From Scilla litardierei (lineage: Eukaryota > Streptophyta > Magnoliopsida > Asparagales > Asparagaceae): a stretch of DNA of 64,000 nt. The position numbers and the translations under genes were made by a program. Shown here one piece after another: positions 20,640-32,233 of this stretch; the first letter of the stretch is position 1; the number at the start of each line of letters is the position of its first letter. The notes below the pieces were generated by a model that saw only the letters and a list, made by a program, of their open reading frames with translations, had not been told where the DNA came from and made no database searches. The stretch spans positions 359,934,257-359,998,256 of the forward strand of contig CM061142.1 in assembly GCA_030789695.1 (NCBI GenBank). Direction: 5' to 3'.

Positions 20640-23467
20640 GCTCTTGCTGACATACATTCATGTTTTTGGAATGTATGTCAGATCACGAGACAGGTTGCTA
20701 GGAGGACTCGTTTTGAGATGCTAACTTAGAGAGCCAGGTGTTCGCTATAGATGCCGAGTTACTCCCAGTGGGGGACTAGAGAGTAGAGTGTTGCTGCTTA
20801 CCTAGTTTTGCTTTAATACCCTGTTTTAGGGTTTACTTCCTCTTTTATAGTTCTTTTGGCCATGCTGAGGCCTGTTGTATTAATTCATGTACGAACTCTG
20901 GATGTAGCTTAAATTTAATGAAATGTTATTCCTATTGGTTTGAAATGCTTGCAAGAACCTGTACGTGTGTTGTCACAGACGCTTAGTGGGCTCGAGTTTC
21001 AAAGCTACAGCCTATGCGGACCTTCGTCCCGTCCTCGCTTCCGTCTTTTTGGGAAGCGGGGCATGCCAGGTTTTAGTGGTGGCCCATGCTGATCATTCAA
21101 TTGCAAATTTTAGAACAATAGAGATACTATCATATGCCAAAATGTCTAGAGTTATCTCGTACACGGAATCTACCCAAGTATCTTGTCTCAGCATGATAGA
21201 GAAACCCATTAGACTGGGATTATAGGAAGAGTTAGTTAGGCACCCTTGCTAGGACTTAGTATTATTATCTTAGGAGTTACCTTGGTAGTTCTCACTCAAC
21301 CCTACCCATATTTGATTCCGGAGCTTTATTGAGATTACAATCTTGAACGTCAAGGGACCCTTTCCTTGAATTATCTATCACAGTCTAGTTCATTAGAAGA
21401 TCTTAGTAGTAAGGTTTCCTAATCTTTAGTCGATCAAATTATACCCCTGATTTTCATCATTACACTTCCATGATAATGACCGTAGATTTCCATCGTAGCA
21501 GTGTCACTAAATTATTTTTTCCTAGTCGTATTTACGTTCTAATCATTCGATCCTTTTCCTTGCCCTCGATTCACTTGATCCCTTCATGACAGCCATCATT
21601 AATTTTTTTTTAAATCCTCCCCATTGCATATCCTTATTCTTTAAAAATAATTTTAGATGTTTATTTTATTAAATTCCTCGCCCAGTTTAATTTCTTTGAA
21701 AACATGCAGCATATATTTAGATTTTCTACCCTTCAGTCGATTTAAATTCATTCTCGATTTTGAAACTCTCTTTAACATCATCTTTAGTTATTATCTCATA
21801 ACGATTTTCTAAACTACATCATCCATACTCATATATTTATCTTACTTTCTTCATAAAATGAACTTCATATCTAAACCTTACCTCTACTTCACTAATTCAA
21901 AATAGCATTTCCTCTTATTACTATACTACAACATATTTCAAAACACTCGATCATTCATACCTTTAAGTACTTTCTATGCTTTCCAACTTTTAAGCGCGTC
22001 AGTTTTATATTCATTGTATTCATACTTCAAAAAATTTGTACAAATCTATTTCCTTTTTACAAAACAATCATTACATTAATATACCCATTATATTTCTTTG
22101 TCTAACACTTATTCCGTGTTTTGACTTATACCATTTACTCATGTAACTAATTTTCCAATATCTTTCATTTTCCTTAATTATTCGTAACTATTTTTATGCC
22201 AGCTAACCAAGCTTATGGTATATGAATAATAGATCCATTAGTAGTAATTGTGATGTTGTTGTAGTGCATGTATAAAGGTAGTGTGTGTGGATCTCGGTGT
22301 CCCACTCATATATGAGTGTGCATACCCTTATGTATTAATAGAGTATGGTTGCCTATTGTGTTGAGTATACAATTGCAGTGATGTACATTATATATATGTA
22401 TATAGTCATGGGAAGGGTAGTAAATGTTATGTTTATACATATGTGAGAATAGCTATATCACTATAGGGATATCCGTGTGTATTAGAATTGGTGTTTGACT
22501 ACCTATTAGGGGTGTATGTATTTTGAATGTAATTGGCAGTGTTTATAATTGTGTACTAATGAAGTTATGTACATGTTGGGTGTAATATACATGATAATAG
22601 GTGTGCTTTAACTTGCGTGTACTTAGCTATTGTATGATCTATATGTTAGTGCATATGGGTGTGTGCTCATGCTTGGATAGGTGTGTGCTTAGTTATAAGT
22701 ATTTATACATATAGTATGAATATGTGTGATTTACGTATAGTAGTAGCATCATGATATTGTAATACTTTCCTATAGGTGATGTATGTGCATGTGTACACCA
22801 GGAGGTATACATGATTTTATGTATGTAACTATATATGGCATGCATATAAGGGTGTAATGATATATATTGTGTGGCGTGTATAGTGTGCTACGTAATATGT
22901 AAAGTGATTATACTATTGTGATATTATTTGATTGAATATGAATGTGCTAGTATTGAGTGATGTGTTTATATGACATGTAGTGCTATATGATTGAAGATTA
23001 TGATTAAATACATATGGTGGTGCATGGTATATTATTAATAATGTGGGTGTGCATGGTGATGGCACACTTGCAGTTGGTATGTTGATGTGTGTGTATATTA
23101 AAGTAGTTGCCTTAATTATGAAGGTACTGAATGATGGCTTTGTATTAATTGTGTTGTGTTATAGCTATGGTATATTAGTAATGATGTTGATATAAATTAA
23201 TGACGTATGTATGAGTGTTATTATTACTACTAGTATGGTAGTTAGTTAGTATGACTAGTAGTGATACTACTATTGTTATTATTATCAGTGGTAGTAATAT
23301 TGATTGAGCGTTTACGCATGATCGCGTAGTCGTTATTTATTAGTATGGTGTGTGCAAATAGTAGAGAGTGTAGTGTGCATGTATCAAGAGAGGATATACA
23401 TGAGTGTCATCCCTATCCATTCTTTCTGCACCCTAGTCGTTAGAGATTCCAAGGGCGGAATCGTTCT
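20640..23467 (+). other. Decayed Ty3/gypsy (chromovirus-like) interior, no coding
   Basis: The part near 21020-21080 (CGTCTTTTTGGGAAGCGGGGC then TTTTAGTGGT..GCCCATGCTGATC) resembles an LTR end followed by a damaged tRNA-iMet primer site. 21300-22200 is AT-rich. 22200-23450 is rich in TG, TA and GTATG steps without any open frame. The stretch just before 23467 has the form of the 3' end of a plant chromovirus. The assignment is inference. Confidence 0.4.
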
Positions 23468-23480
23468 TAAGGTGGGTAGG
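23468..23480 (+). other. Polypurine tract of a chromovirus-like element
   Basis: AAGGTGGGTAGGA directly precedes TGTAACGG. Upstream, GGCGGAATCGTTCTTAAGG matches the usual shape of the junction between pol end and 3' LTR in plant Tekay/Del-type elements. Confidence 0.55.
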
Positions 23481-23829
23481 ATGTAACGGCCGATTTCCGA
23501 CCGTGCGTATTTTGTACGTATGTTTGCTCTGTATGTGTATTTTTGTACTTATTTTTATATTGTTATCGGTAGGTCTAGCATGTGACCGGACCCCATATTC
23601 ACAACCCCCGCGATGTCGTGATCGACCCGGTATTCTTATCTATTATTCGGACGTCGTTTGTCTAACCCGCTACAACATTATTTTTTTATACTAAAATTTC
23701 TCCTAAGTTTTACCATTCAAAACTTCAATTACATTTAATAAATCTAAGCGAATCTTTTAACATCAGAACCTATTAAATCTATTAAATCATAACCAAATAA
23801 TCCTCCACCAACCCATGTGATTCTCCCCT

Positions 23830-25046
23830 CACCCCCTTGTACTTTCTCTCTCTCTCTCCACACGTTTTCTCTCCCTCTCCCTTGTAACAATAAACCCTAG
23901 GGCATCAACCCTTGAGCCGCAACATTTTCCTCCCCTCACCTATATTATATCACTCCCCTCCTTTAAAACAAATAGCAACTTCCCCACCTCAAGGACCGTA
24001 TCCCCTCCACTACTCCCTTCTTCCTTCGGAAACCCATGCCATCAGCAACCTCCGACAACGCCATCTAGCCCTTCTCCCTCACTCGACCCGCCTCCCAAAC
24101 ATCTCCAACCCCACGCCGGTGCACCTCCGAGCCCATAACCCACCGCTCGTTACCACTAGGCCACAGCTCCGCCCCTAGCAGCCGCAACCCATCAAACCTG
24201 CCAACCCGCACCACTCCGCTCCATTCGCCCTATCCCCACCTCTCCTCTCTTTCCTTCTGGCAACCCCGCGACCACCGCTTCCAACCTCCGTTCACCTCCG
24301 CCACAAACCGCACCATCTGCCAAGCCATCGCCATTTTCTGCCTCAGAGCCACATACACAAACGCCGCCACACGCCTCCTTCCTCCTGCAAAGCCCAGTCT
24401 CCTCCTCAGCCCACACAACCCCGCAGATCACCTCCCCCTCTCTATCTTTGACACCTCCCGTTCTCCCCACCTGCAACCCATAGCGACCACCGACCCTTCT
24501 TCATTTTCGATCGTAGCAACACCCCGACTTCCCTCCTACAAAGCTCGCCTGAACCCACCGTCCTCCATCTCCGAGGACCACATCGCGGCACACTCAGCCT
24601 TCCTCTGCCTGCTAAAGCCTGTGTTACCCCTGTCTTAGACGCCCTCCCCCCAACGAACCCCCACCGTCGTGGCTCCACCCCGACGCTCCTTCTCTGGGCT
24701 TCGCCAACCTCTGAGCTCACCCCGTGCCTTCCCCTTCGCCACTTCCTCCACTACAGAGCCCAGCTCCACTACCCCCCCTGTTTTCAACCAACCCAACACC
24801 TTCGACGCCGACGTCCAAACACGCTACCAGCTCCGACCGCCTCCGACGAGAACCGCTGCCCTCTCTCCGCCGAATTCTTTCTCCCTCACCCAGACTTTGC
24901 ACCCTCCGATCAGCGACTCACCACAGTCACCCTCCTCCTCAACGGTGACCTCAACCCGTCGGCGACGCCCCAGCCCTGCTGCAACTCCCTCGGCCACCCA
25001 CGCCCTCTCCCTGTCGACGACCAGGTCGAGGCTCCGCCTGCAATCA
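23830..25046 (+). other. C-rich leader-like block ending at a consensus splice donor
   Basis: About 1.2 kb of C-rich, purine-poor sequence begins with CT repeats and ends at AATCAT|GTAAGTGA. An AT-rich stretch follows, then CACAG|ATATATTAAGCCCC at about 25789. This looks like a transcribed leader exon with an intron. The open frames in both directions are low-complexity, and I do not call a protein. Confidence 0.3.
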
Positions 25047-26055
25047 TGTAAGTGACATATATGTTAGTTTTATATTCTATAAGTTACAGCATGTGCTAAA
25101 TTGATATATGCATATGTCAGTATTAAGTTAATATAGAAATTATTAAATGAAAGGTCAGTTAAGACATTATGCAACTTTACAATTTTAATTAGTATATACT
25201 GTTAGTATATCTACCGTTGATCAGTAAGTGATAAGTTAGTACTACTAATTATATGTTAGTTACTAATATTCATGTTAGTATAAATCTCTGTTATTAACAG
25301 TATGTTAATAATCCGCATGTAATGAGTTATAAACTATATACTGTGAGTTATATTCTCTTTAGCATGATATTGTTACCTTAGTGGTCAGTAAAAATATTGG
25401 TATATATATATATATAACTTGTGTTATACATTCTTAGTTACGTACTCTTATGAGCTTGCATGTGACCTGTAGAGTATAAAGACCTATTTTCATATACATA
25501 CATAATAGTGTAAGGTAAATAAGTTGTAAGTTATATACATAAGTGTATTATTAACTGTAGGACTTAGTTTATTTGTTATGTACTAATAATGTATTAATTT
25601 ACATGTGCACAATCAGTTTTCATTAATAAACATATAAGTTAGTTTACTTTTTAATATCTAAATAAACAATAACTTCAATATGTGAACAGTAACATGCTAT
25701 AAGAAACAGTATATGGTTTAAGTATAGTTTTATTATATTTTTATTAGCTAAAACACTTTTAGCTTGATATTGTGAATCCGATGTCACAGATATATTAAGC
25801 CCCGTCGCTACCGCATGGACACCCAAAACTTCATTGAACAGGCAAGTTTACATTTTTACCTATCTTGTGACCGTTGCATTTACTTGTTTAAACAGAGATG
25901 ATCTAATGTGCAAGTGTGAGAATTTATACAAGTTATTGGAGCATTAATGTTTAATTGCATCTCTCTGTGTATGCGTGTGTGGACCCCTAATAAGTAACTT
26001 GATAATGCCATGTGAAGGACACGAAATACTAAAATATACTTGATTAATGTATTGC

Positions 26056-26235
26056 ATTGCACAACCTATGGGTAATAGTGCACTCTCCAAGATAGAGAGA
26101 GTGATCCCTTGTACTAATACACAGCCTGCGGGCAATAGGGCACTCTCCAAGACAGAGAGAGTGATCCCATGTACGGGTACACAGCCTGTGGGCAATAGGG
26201 CACTCACCTAGCAGAGTGAGTGATCCCTTGTATGG
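26056..26235. repeat. Three tandem copies of a 59-60-bp unit
   Basis: The unit ACAGCCTGYGGGCAATAGGG plus CACTCTCCAAGA.AGAGAGAGTGATCCC is repeated three times with a few changes. Confidence 0.85.
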
Positions 26236-26373
26236 ACTTGTCTTGTGCACTTTGATGGGGGTAGGGTTGAGCGGTCGCATGGTTTAGAGGGTTTGATCCC
26301 CCTCAAACCGTAAGGCGTGGACCCTCTTGACACATGACGCACCTGAAACCTACACTTAGATTCCACCTGGTGG

Positions 26374-28087
26374 TGTCACGATTGCCAGGCGTGGTATGGC
26401 TCCTAGGTTTCAATTCTGGGCTCAATCCGCAAGTGGACGGTGTCAAGTTGTAGTATAAATGATATCGAATCTCACAGGGACGGTGATAGTGTATATGTAC
26501 TCTCAGTTTACTTCTAGATCTCGAAGTGAGATAGATATCGGGTTGAAAGAGTTGTTTGGGGTGTTGTCGTTGTTTTACTAATAAAAAGGACTAGGGCATT
26601 AGGGATCACCGCTAAGACCGTCGGGGATCGATGTTGGAATAGAATCTTTACGTTACATTAGAGTTAGGGGATAAATCTCCCAATTTGTACCACTTTCGTG
26701 GGTTAGAATTGTGAGGTATTTTGGTAGCCCTCGTTCACGCAATGGCGGTAGCCGTCAACGTAGCGGTATAGTTCGTCGATAGATCCCCTCAAGGCGCAAG
26801 CTGGGCATGGTCACGAGCCTTGGTTGGATCCACCGATTTCCCTATTCGAATCCTAAAGATACCCCTTAAGCACATCAATTCTACATACCGTGGGCATGAT
26901 CTCAGTACGGGTTATCTAGGGATTTGTTAGGATCGACCTAAATACATCCTTAAATCCCTAATTCAACGTGGGGAATCAGATCTACATCTTCCCCCTAGGA
27001 TCTTAGGGCTAACCCATCAACCCTAGAAAGATCTACTCACACATGGCAATATTCACGAATAAAAACATCATTTTTTAGAGACGAAGACATCATAGCAATT
27101 GAAAGAATTGAGATAAAAGACTTACAGCGGGAGATAGATAAGAATTGCAGCTTATAGATCCCAGACAAATTCCAGATTTCCAAGCACAAGAACAATCGAG
27201 AACAAGAGTAATAATCCGAAGTTTTCATCAAAATTCCTTAACAAAGATTAATCTAAATTAACTCAGTAAAAATCGCCTCTGCTCACCACAAAAACTATTC
27301 TAAAAATTCCCTAAAATGAATCGCTCCCCCTCGCTGTGCAAGCTCCCAGCATTCAGTCCCCCAGATCGCGCAACAGACGGCTTCAGCAAATCCTTCCAAA
27401 AATGGCCCTAGCACTACCGACCGAGTAGGCTGCTCGATCAAGCAGTGCGTTGCTCGTTCGCTTGCTCGAACCGAGCAGCTGTGCTGCTCGAACCGAGCAG
27501 CTATACTGCTCGAACCGAGCTTGACAAAAAATCCAAAATCATCAAAATCCTTGCTCTGCCTGCATGGGCCAAGTCAGCTCAACTCGGTCCGAGCAGAGGC
27601 TGACTCGGTCACTGAAAAGTTACTCGGGCCGTGCGCTGGAATTGCTTCACCTTTGAAATTTGACACTGCTCGACTGAGCAGATGAACTGCTCGGTTCGAG
27701 CCACCTACGTATCTGCAATTGAATCTGATCTATCCGAGCAACTGTACTGCTCGACCGAGCAGTCTGGGAAATGAATTCCAATAGCTGCTGAAGCCCCCCC
27801 TCTCTCCTCTGCTCTCTCTCTCTCTCTCTCTTCTCCTCCAATGGCTCCAAAAGTGTGGCGAACTCCTACTGGGCTCCACCAACGAGCTCACGGGTATGTC
27901 GGATGTGTCCATACACAAGTGGGGTCCCAAATCGCTCCAAAATCCCTGAAAACTCATAAAACACTACAAAACTCGAATATAACGTCAGAAACGCGATATC
28001 GTAGTAAAATGTGGGATTTGGATGTGAAAATGATATAGAATGCAATGAAATGATGATATGAAAATAGTGGAAAATATGGACACATCA
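26374..28087 (-). repeat. 3' LTR of the Athila-like element (1,714 bp)
   Basis: On the plus strand it runs from TGTCACGATTGCC to GGACACATCA. The minus strand therefore begins TGATGTGTCC, abutting the polypurine tract. It shares its start, end type, length and palindrome clusters with the solo LTR at 1925-3580. A (CT)n tract lies at about 27814-27832. Confidence 0.72.
27430..27770. repeat. CTCGAACCGAGC palindrome cluster
   Basis: About ten copies of GCTCGAACCGAGCAG or GCTCGACCGAGCAG and variants (CTCGGTCCGAGC, CTCGGGCCGTGC) occur within the LTR. Confidence 0.85.
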
Positions 28088-28102
28088 AAATCCCCCAAGC
28101 TT
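28088..28102 (-). other. Polypurine tract of the Athila-like element
   Basis: The minus strand reads AAGCTTGGGGGATTT immediately before the LTR start TGATGTGTCC, the usual arrangement in plant Athila and Tat elements. Confidence 0.75.
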
Positions 28103-29833
28103 ATCTCTTACTCGTCCTCGAGCAAGACGAATAATCGGTACGCTGGGAGAAAAACAAAAAGAAATAAGAAAAAATAAAAAGAGATGAGAATAGAAGTGAG
28201 AGGACGGTGCTAAGGATGTTCAGTCAGATCTCTGGCCTAAATAGTAAATCACGATGCTCTGAATAATAAACATACATGCTACTGGCAATTTCTAGTTTTA
28301 CAAATCATATGACTAGCATGTAATGCAGGCGAAGGATTGGGATCTACTTAAATAACGCCATCAATTTATATCAATCTCATACAATCCCTAGAGTCTAGTA
28401 TAAAGAAGTTGGCAATGCCCTTTTCAATCACAGATACGCAAGGAGCATATAGGAATCATACAACATGCAATAGAGAATAGAAAAAATCATGTCATTCAGT
28501 TTTCATTTTGATTCATGAAGAATCTCCAAAAACTAAAGCCTTTCGTAAAGTTTAAGCATTATTAAATCTCCCCGTTATGCACCGTATCCATTTTACTGTC
28601 ATTCTCACGCATGTGATCAGTTGGTTTACCCCCCCAAGCGTAGCTTGAGGCGTCGCATATAGGAATATGATATGAAATTTTTCTTTTTCTTACCAGTATA
28701 AGTGATAGCTTCTAAAAAAGATACAAAACAATATTTATTCATTTTCTTTATTTTTCTTTTCTTTTTCATATATGAATATACACTATTTTTTTCCTTTTTT
28801 TTATTTAGAAGCTATACTTTTTCTTTTTGGGTTTGGAAAGTGAGATGCGGTATAGATAGCTGTGGGGGTGTAACCAGCTGATATGTAGAGAAATATATAG
28901 ATATGTGGAGAAGGAAAATAGTATATCTCTCGGTTCACTCATTAGAGGTGCACAACTGTTTGATAAAATAATACCCTAGCTAAACTCATAAATAGCATGG
29001 ATATTTTCATTCCTCTAGATGAATACTGAAAAAGGCATGCAGTAAATAGTACCATAGCAGTAGGCATGCAATCAGAAGTGAATAAGATAAAAACAGATAC
29101 TCCAAGTGTTCTAGTGATACGTGAACCTAGGTGCATTACCCAACATAGTGCATACTAGATACTAATTCATGCATTCGATTTTCAATTCATTTTAAGCATT
29201 AAATCAGATAGATCAGCAATAGAAATGCACGCATATAGATAGTAAAACTGAAATTTACCCTAATAGCATGTCATCGAAAGTGAGCTTTATAAAAGACTAA
29301 TAAGGCTATGAGAAGTATCATCATGCGGAACATCCTTAGCAAATAAAGAGAAAAAGACGGAGAAATTAGGAAAATAAAGAAAAAGATGCATGCATGGTGA
29401 AAATAGAAAATATGATGTAAAATGAGAAAAAAGAAAACGACATGGAAAAGTGGTGAGAAAGTAAAATAAAAACTGAAATAAGCGAAGAAAATGTAAAATA
29501 AAAAATCAAAAATAAAGTGGTAGTGCTCATCCCCCAAGCTAAACCTAGCAGTGTCCTCACTGCTAAGAAAACGCTGGTAAGTGGGAGATGATGCTAATAG
29601 GGGTGGGGTGGGTTGGGAGTAAAATAGAAATAAAAACTGTGCAGAAAAAAACTAAAATATGACATGATACAATGCTAAATAAAGATGTGATGCATGGGTG
29701 GCTCCTCCCCCAAGCTATGCAAGTGTAGGGCCCTGAACAGACAGATGGGCTCAATATAAATAGGGGGAGGCAAAAACTGGTAGGGACGACATCAAGCAGA
29801 GGCACCACCCTCATGGGGTGGTGATGGGTCCCT
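28103..29833. other. Non-coding 3' region of the Athila-like element
   Basis: AT-rich sequence with polypyrimidine stretches (28680-28820) and two further PPT-like tracts at 29531 and 29708. The T-rich minus-strand frames at 29271-29560 are low-complexity and are not called. Confidence 0.5.
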
Positions 29834-30691
29834 CTACTGTGGATCCGACAGTGTGGGAGGAGCAGTGGTGGAAGTGTGAGGCTCACCTGAATATAGTACC
29901 AGGGCAGATAGGGGGTCAACTGTGACGCCCAACTCAGAAGTGGAAGAAACAGGCTCTGCAGAAGCCTGTGGAAGTGAAGCACTGAGTGGTGCTAGGGAAG
30001 TCACAGTCGATGGCCTGGGTGGTGGAGCGTGTGCAAAGATCACTGGAGGTGGGCCGCATGTCCTGAGGAGATCTATGATGGATACCAAGTCCGACTCGAC
30101 TCTTGAGTAGTGTGTCACCGTGGAGCATACAACGTCATCGAAATCTCTCCGTAGGAGAGAATTCGACTCCTCTAACACCGTCAGGCAACCATCTATAGTA
30201 CGGGAGTCGGGTGGAGGGTGGGGTATGTGTCTGTGAGTCACCACTCTCGTGAATCGGTCCCATGCAGCTGAGGCACTATGCCTAGCATGGAAGGTAGGAT
30301 AGGGTGAGCTCGAAGGTAACTCAGCGGTGGCAGAAGAAAGAGCCGTCGTCGACACAGAAGAGTAGACAGACGTCGACACGCTCTCAGTAAAAATGGCAAC
30401 GGATGATGGGTGCTGAAAAGTGGAATCTGGTGACCTAAAGAGAGAGAAAGTGTAACTATCAGGTCGATGAGAGGAGTAAGAGTGGGGGTCGGGTCGTGCT
30501 ATGAAAAGTTTAGATCTATGAGGTCAGGAGTAGACTGGAAATCAGTGCCCTCTGGCATGAAAACAGTGGAGAGAGAAATCTGAGTCTCGGGGCAAGAGGT
30601 GGAGACAGTCCCCGAAGACTCAACTGTCGTGGGAGCGGTAGATACAATGGTGGTGGAAAAGACGGCTCCGGAGGATGATGGGTGAGCAGGT
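29834..30691 (-). pseudogene. Athila ORF-1/env-like protein, C-terminal part
   Basis: The minus-strand frame at 29834-30379 is rich in Ser, Thr and Pro with a conserved-looking core (FHARHSASAAWDRFTRVV, then HYSRVESDLVSIIDLL). The reading frame upstream is interrupted, and the segment ends at the TSD copy CAGGT (30687-30691) of Copia-A. It is interpreted as the distal part of the frame that starts at 40015. I recognise no domain in this part alone, so the link rests on strand, position and the shared insertion. Confidence 0.5.
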
Positions 30692-31220
30692 TGTAGGATC
30701 CTGTCAAAACAACGATGTTAGGATCGAATGAAGAGGAGAGACTTACGCTTGCGTACGCGGCACCGTAATCTCTGAACATTACCCTCGGATTTGCCACAAC
30801 GGTCAGTACTTCGTCACGGAGGATCGAAGCAGCGTTTCACCGCCTAAATCTCTATTTAAAAGAGGATTTTAATGGAAGGGAGAAGAAGAACACAAGTTAC
30901 CTTATGCAAACTTATGGCATGGTTAGATTAGTGTAAATGCCTTACCCTTGGGTCCTATTTATAGGCTTTAGGGGTAGTTATTGTAGGAAATAACTAAATA
31001 TAAGCTTATTAGCCTATATTAGCACATTTACTTATCCTCTTCTTCATTCACTTATCAAGTGCCTTTATGCACTTATAAAGTGACTTTTTCCACTTATCGA
31101 GTGGTCCTTTTCACACGAGAAAAGGTTCCCTTCGCGCATGCTTTCGTGCACGCGACATCTGAGGTCCATAGGCACTCATACATCCCCTCATGGGTGTATA
31201 TATGTCGTCCATATCCAACA
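30692..31220 (-). repeat. 3' LTR of Copia-A
   Basis: Runs TGTAGGATCC...ATATCCAACA on the plus strand. The neighbouring TCTCCCACTC gives the minus-strand polypurine tract GAGTGGGAGA. A minus-strand TATAAATAGG lies near 30954-30966. Confidence 0.95.
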
Positions 31221-32233
31221 TCTCCCACTCACACTTGAGGGGATTGTAAGGAAACATATTTTCCTTTAGCTCTTCTATTTATCATACCGAGAAATAGACC
31301 GTGTGACCGTCATGCGCATAGAGTCCACTGTTGTGCACTTGTTAGAGATACACTACACCCCTCGAGGTGCAAAGTTGAGTAGATCAACGCATGCTTTACC
31401 CTAGATTAGTTCTTCACATTTCTTATACTTTATATTCAACAATTGAATCCCATCTGGATTACAATTGGCTGGCCAGCTTTAAATATCTAAAGTCCAAATG
31501 TGAATATGAAATTAATCTTCCTCTTCTTGTGATCCTTTCGATCTTGACTTGACTTGCTTTTCTAACATGCCCCGCCGGACCGAATTGACCATAGTCCATA
31601 AGCAACATGCTAAGATAGCAATCACCTAGTCAAATCTAAAGGAACCAATTAGAGTCCATAATGGTAACGAGTTAAGACCCATGTGGTCTTTGGGTCTCAC
31701 ATAATATTAAACACAGTTACTATTCTAACCCAATGGTCAAATGCATACGTAGTATGAATACGTATTACAACATCACTCCTTTCCCAGGGAGCGTATGTCT
31801 TAATGATGTTGTAAGGATGATGATCAGACACCACAATGTCTGATTTTGAGTCCCTTTTACTACTCAAATAATCTTCTGGACCCACATCCTGCATAAGACA
31901 GATAGGATTTAAGAATCTTCTTAGATCTTTTGTAAGCATCCATATGATGCAGATCTTTCATACGACCATTTTGTTTAAGTCATGACTCTAAATCATCCGT
32001 CTGCCGATTTTGACTTTAAACAGGTCTCATCTTTATTTTATCCGTCTGATATAATAAAGGCGGTTACTCATGTGAGAGAGCCAACCTCAATCTGTCCGAC
32101 ATACTAGAAAATATAGCTGAGTTTTTAAAATGTACACAAACATTTTCTAGAAACTCATATGCAATGTTGAAAAGAACTTATTCTTTTATTAAATTTGATC
32201 TTTTACAGACATGGGAATTTACATTGGTACAAC
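31221..32233 (-). other. Region between the Copia-A stop codon and the 3' LTR
   Basis: About 1 kb of AT-rich sequence after the polyprotein. It contains the polypurine tract beside the LTR and no further conserved frame. Confidence 0.6.

Larger units (their letters stand above)
23481..26373 (+). repeat. Probable long LTR of the chromovirus-like element, end undefined
   Basis: It starts TGTAACGGCCGATTTCCGACCG, a typical start for such LTRs. Inside lie a CT-rich and then C-rich leader-like block (23830-25045), an AT-rich block (25050-25780) and a short tandem repeat (26056-26235). No matching partner LTR was found in the window and the right end is not defined; 26373 is only where the next element starts. 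Confidence 0.4.

Noticed and set aside
24192..25055. Frames in the C-rich block on both strands
   Set aside because: Pro/Ser/Thr or Gly/Glu/Arg low complexity in opposite frames with no domain; treated as leader-like sequence only.
29271..29560. Phe-rich minus-strand frames
   Set aside because: Low-complexity AT-rich DNA in the non-coding 3' part of the Athila-like element.
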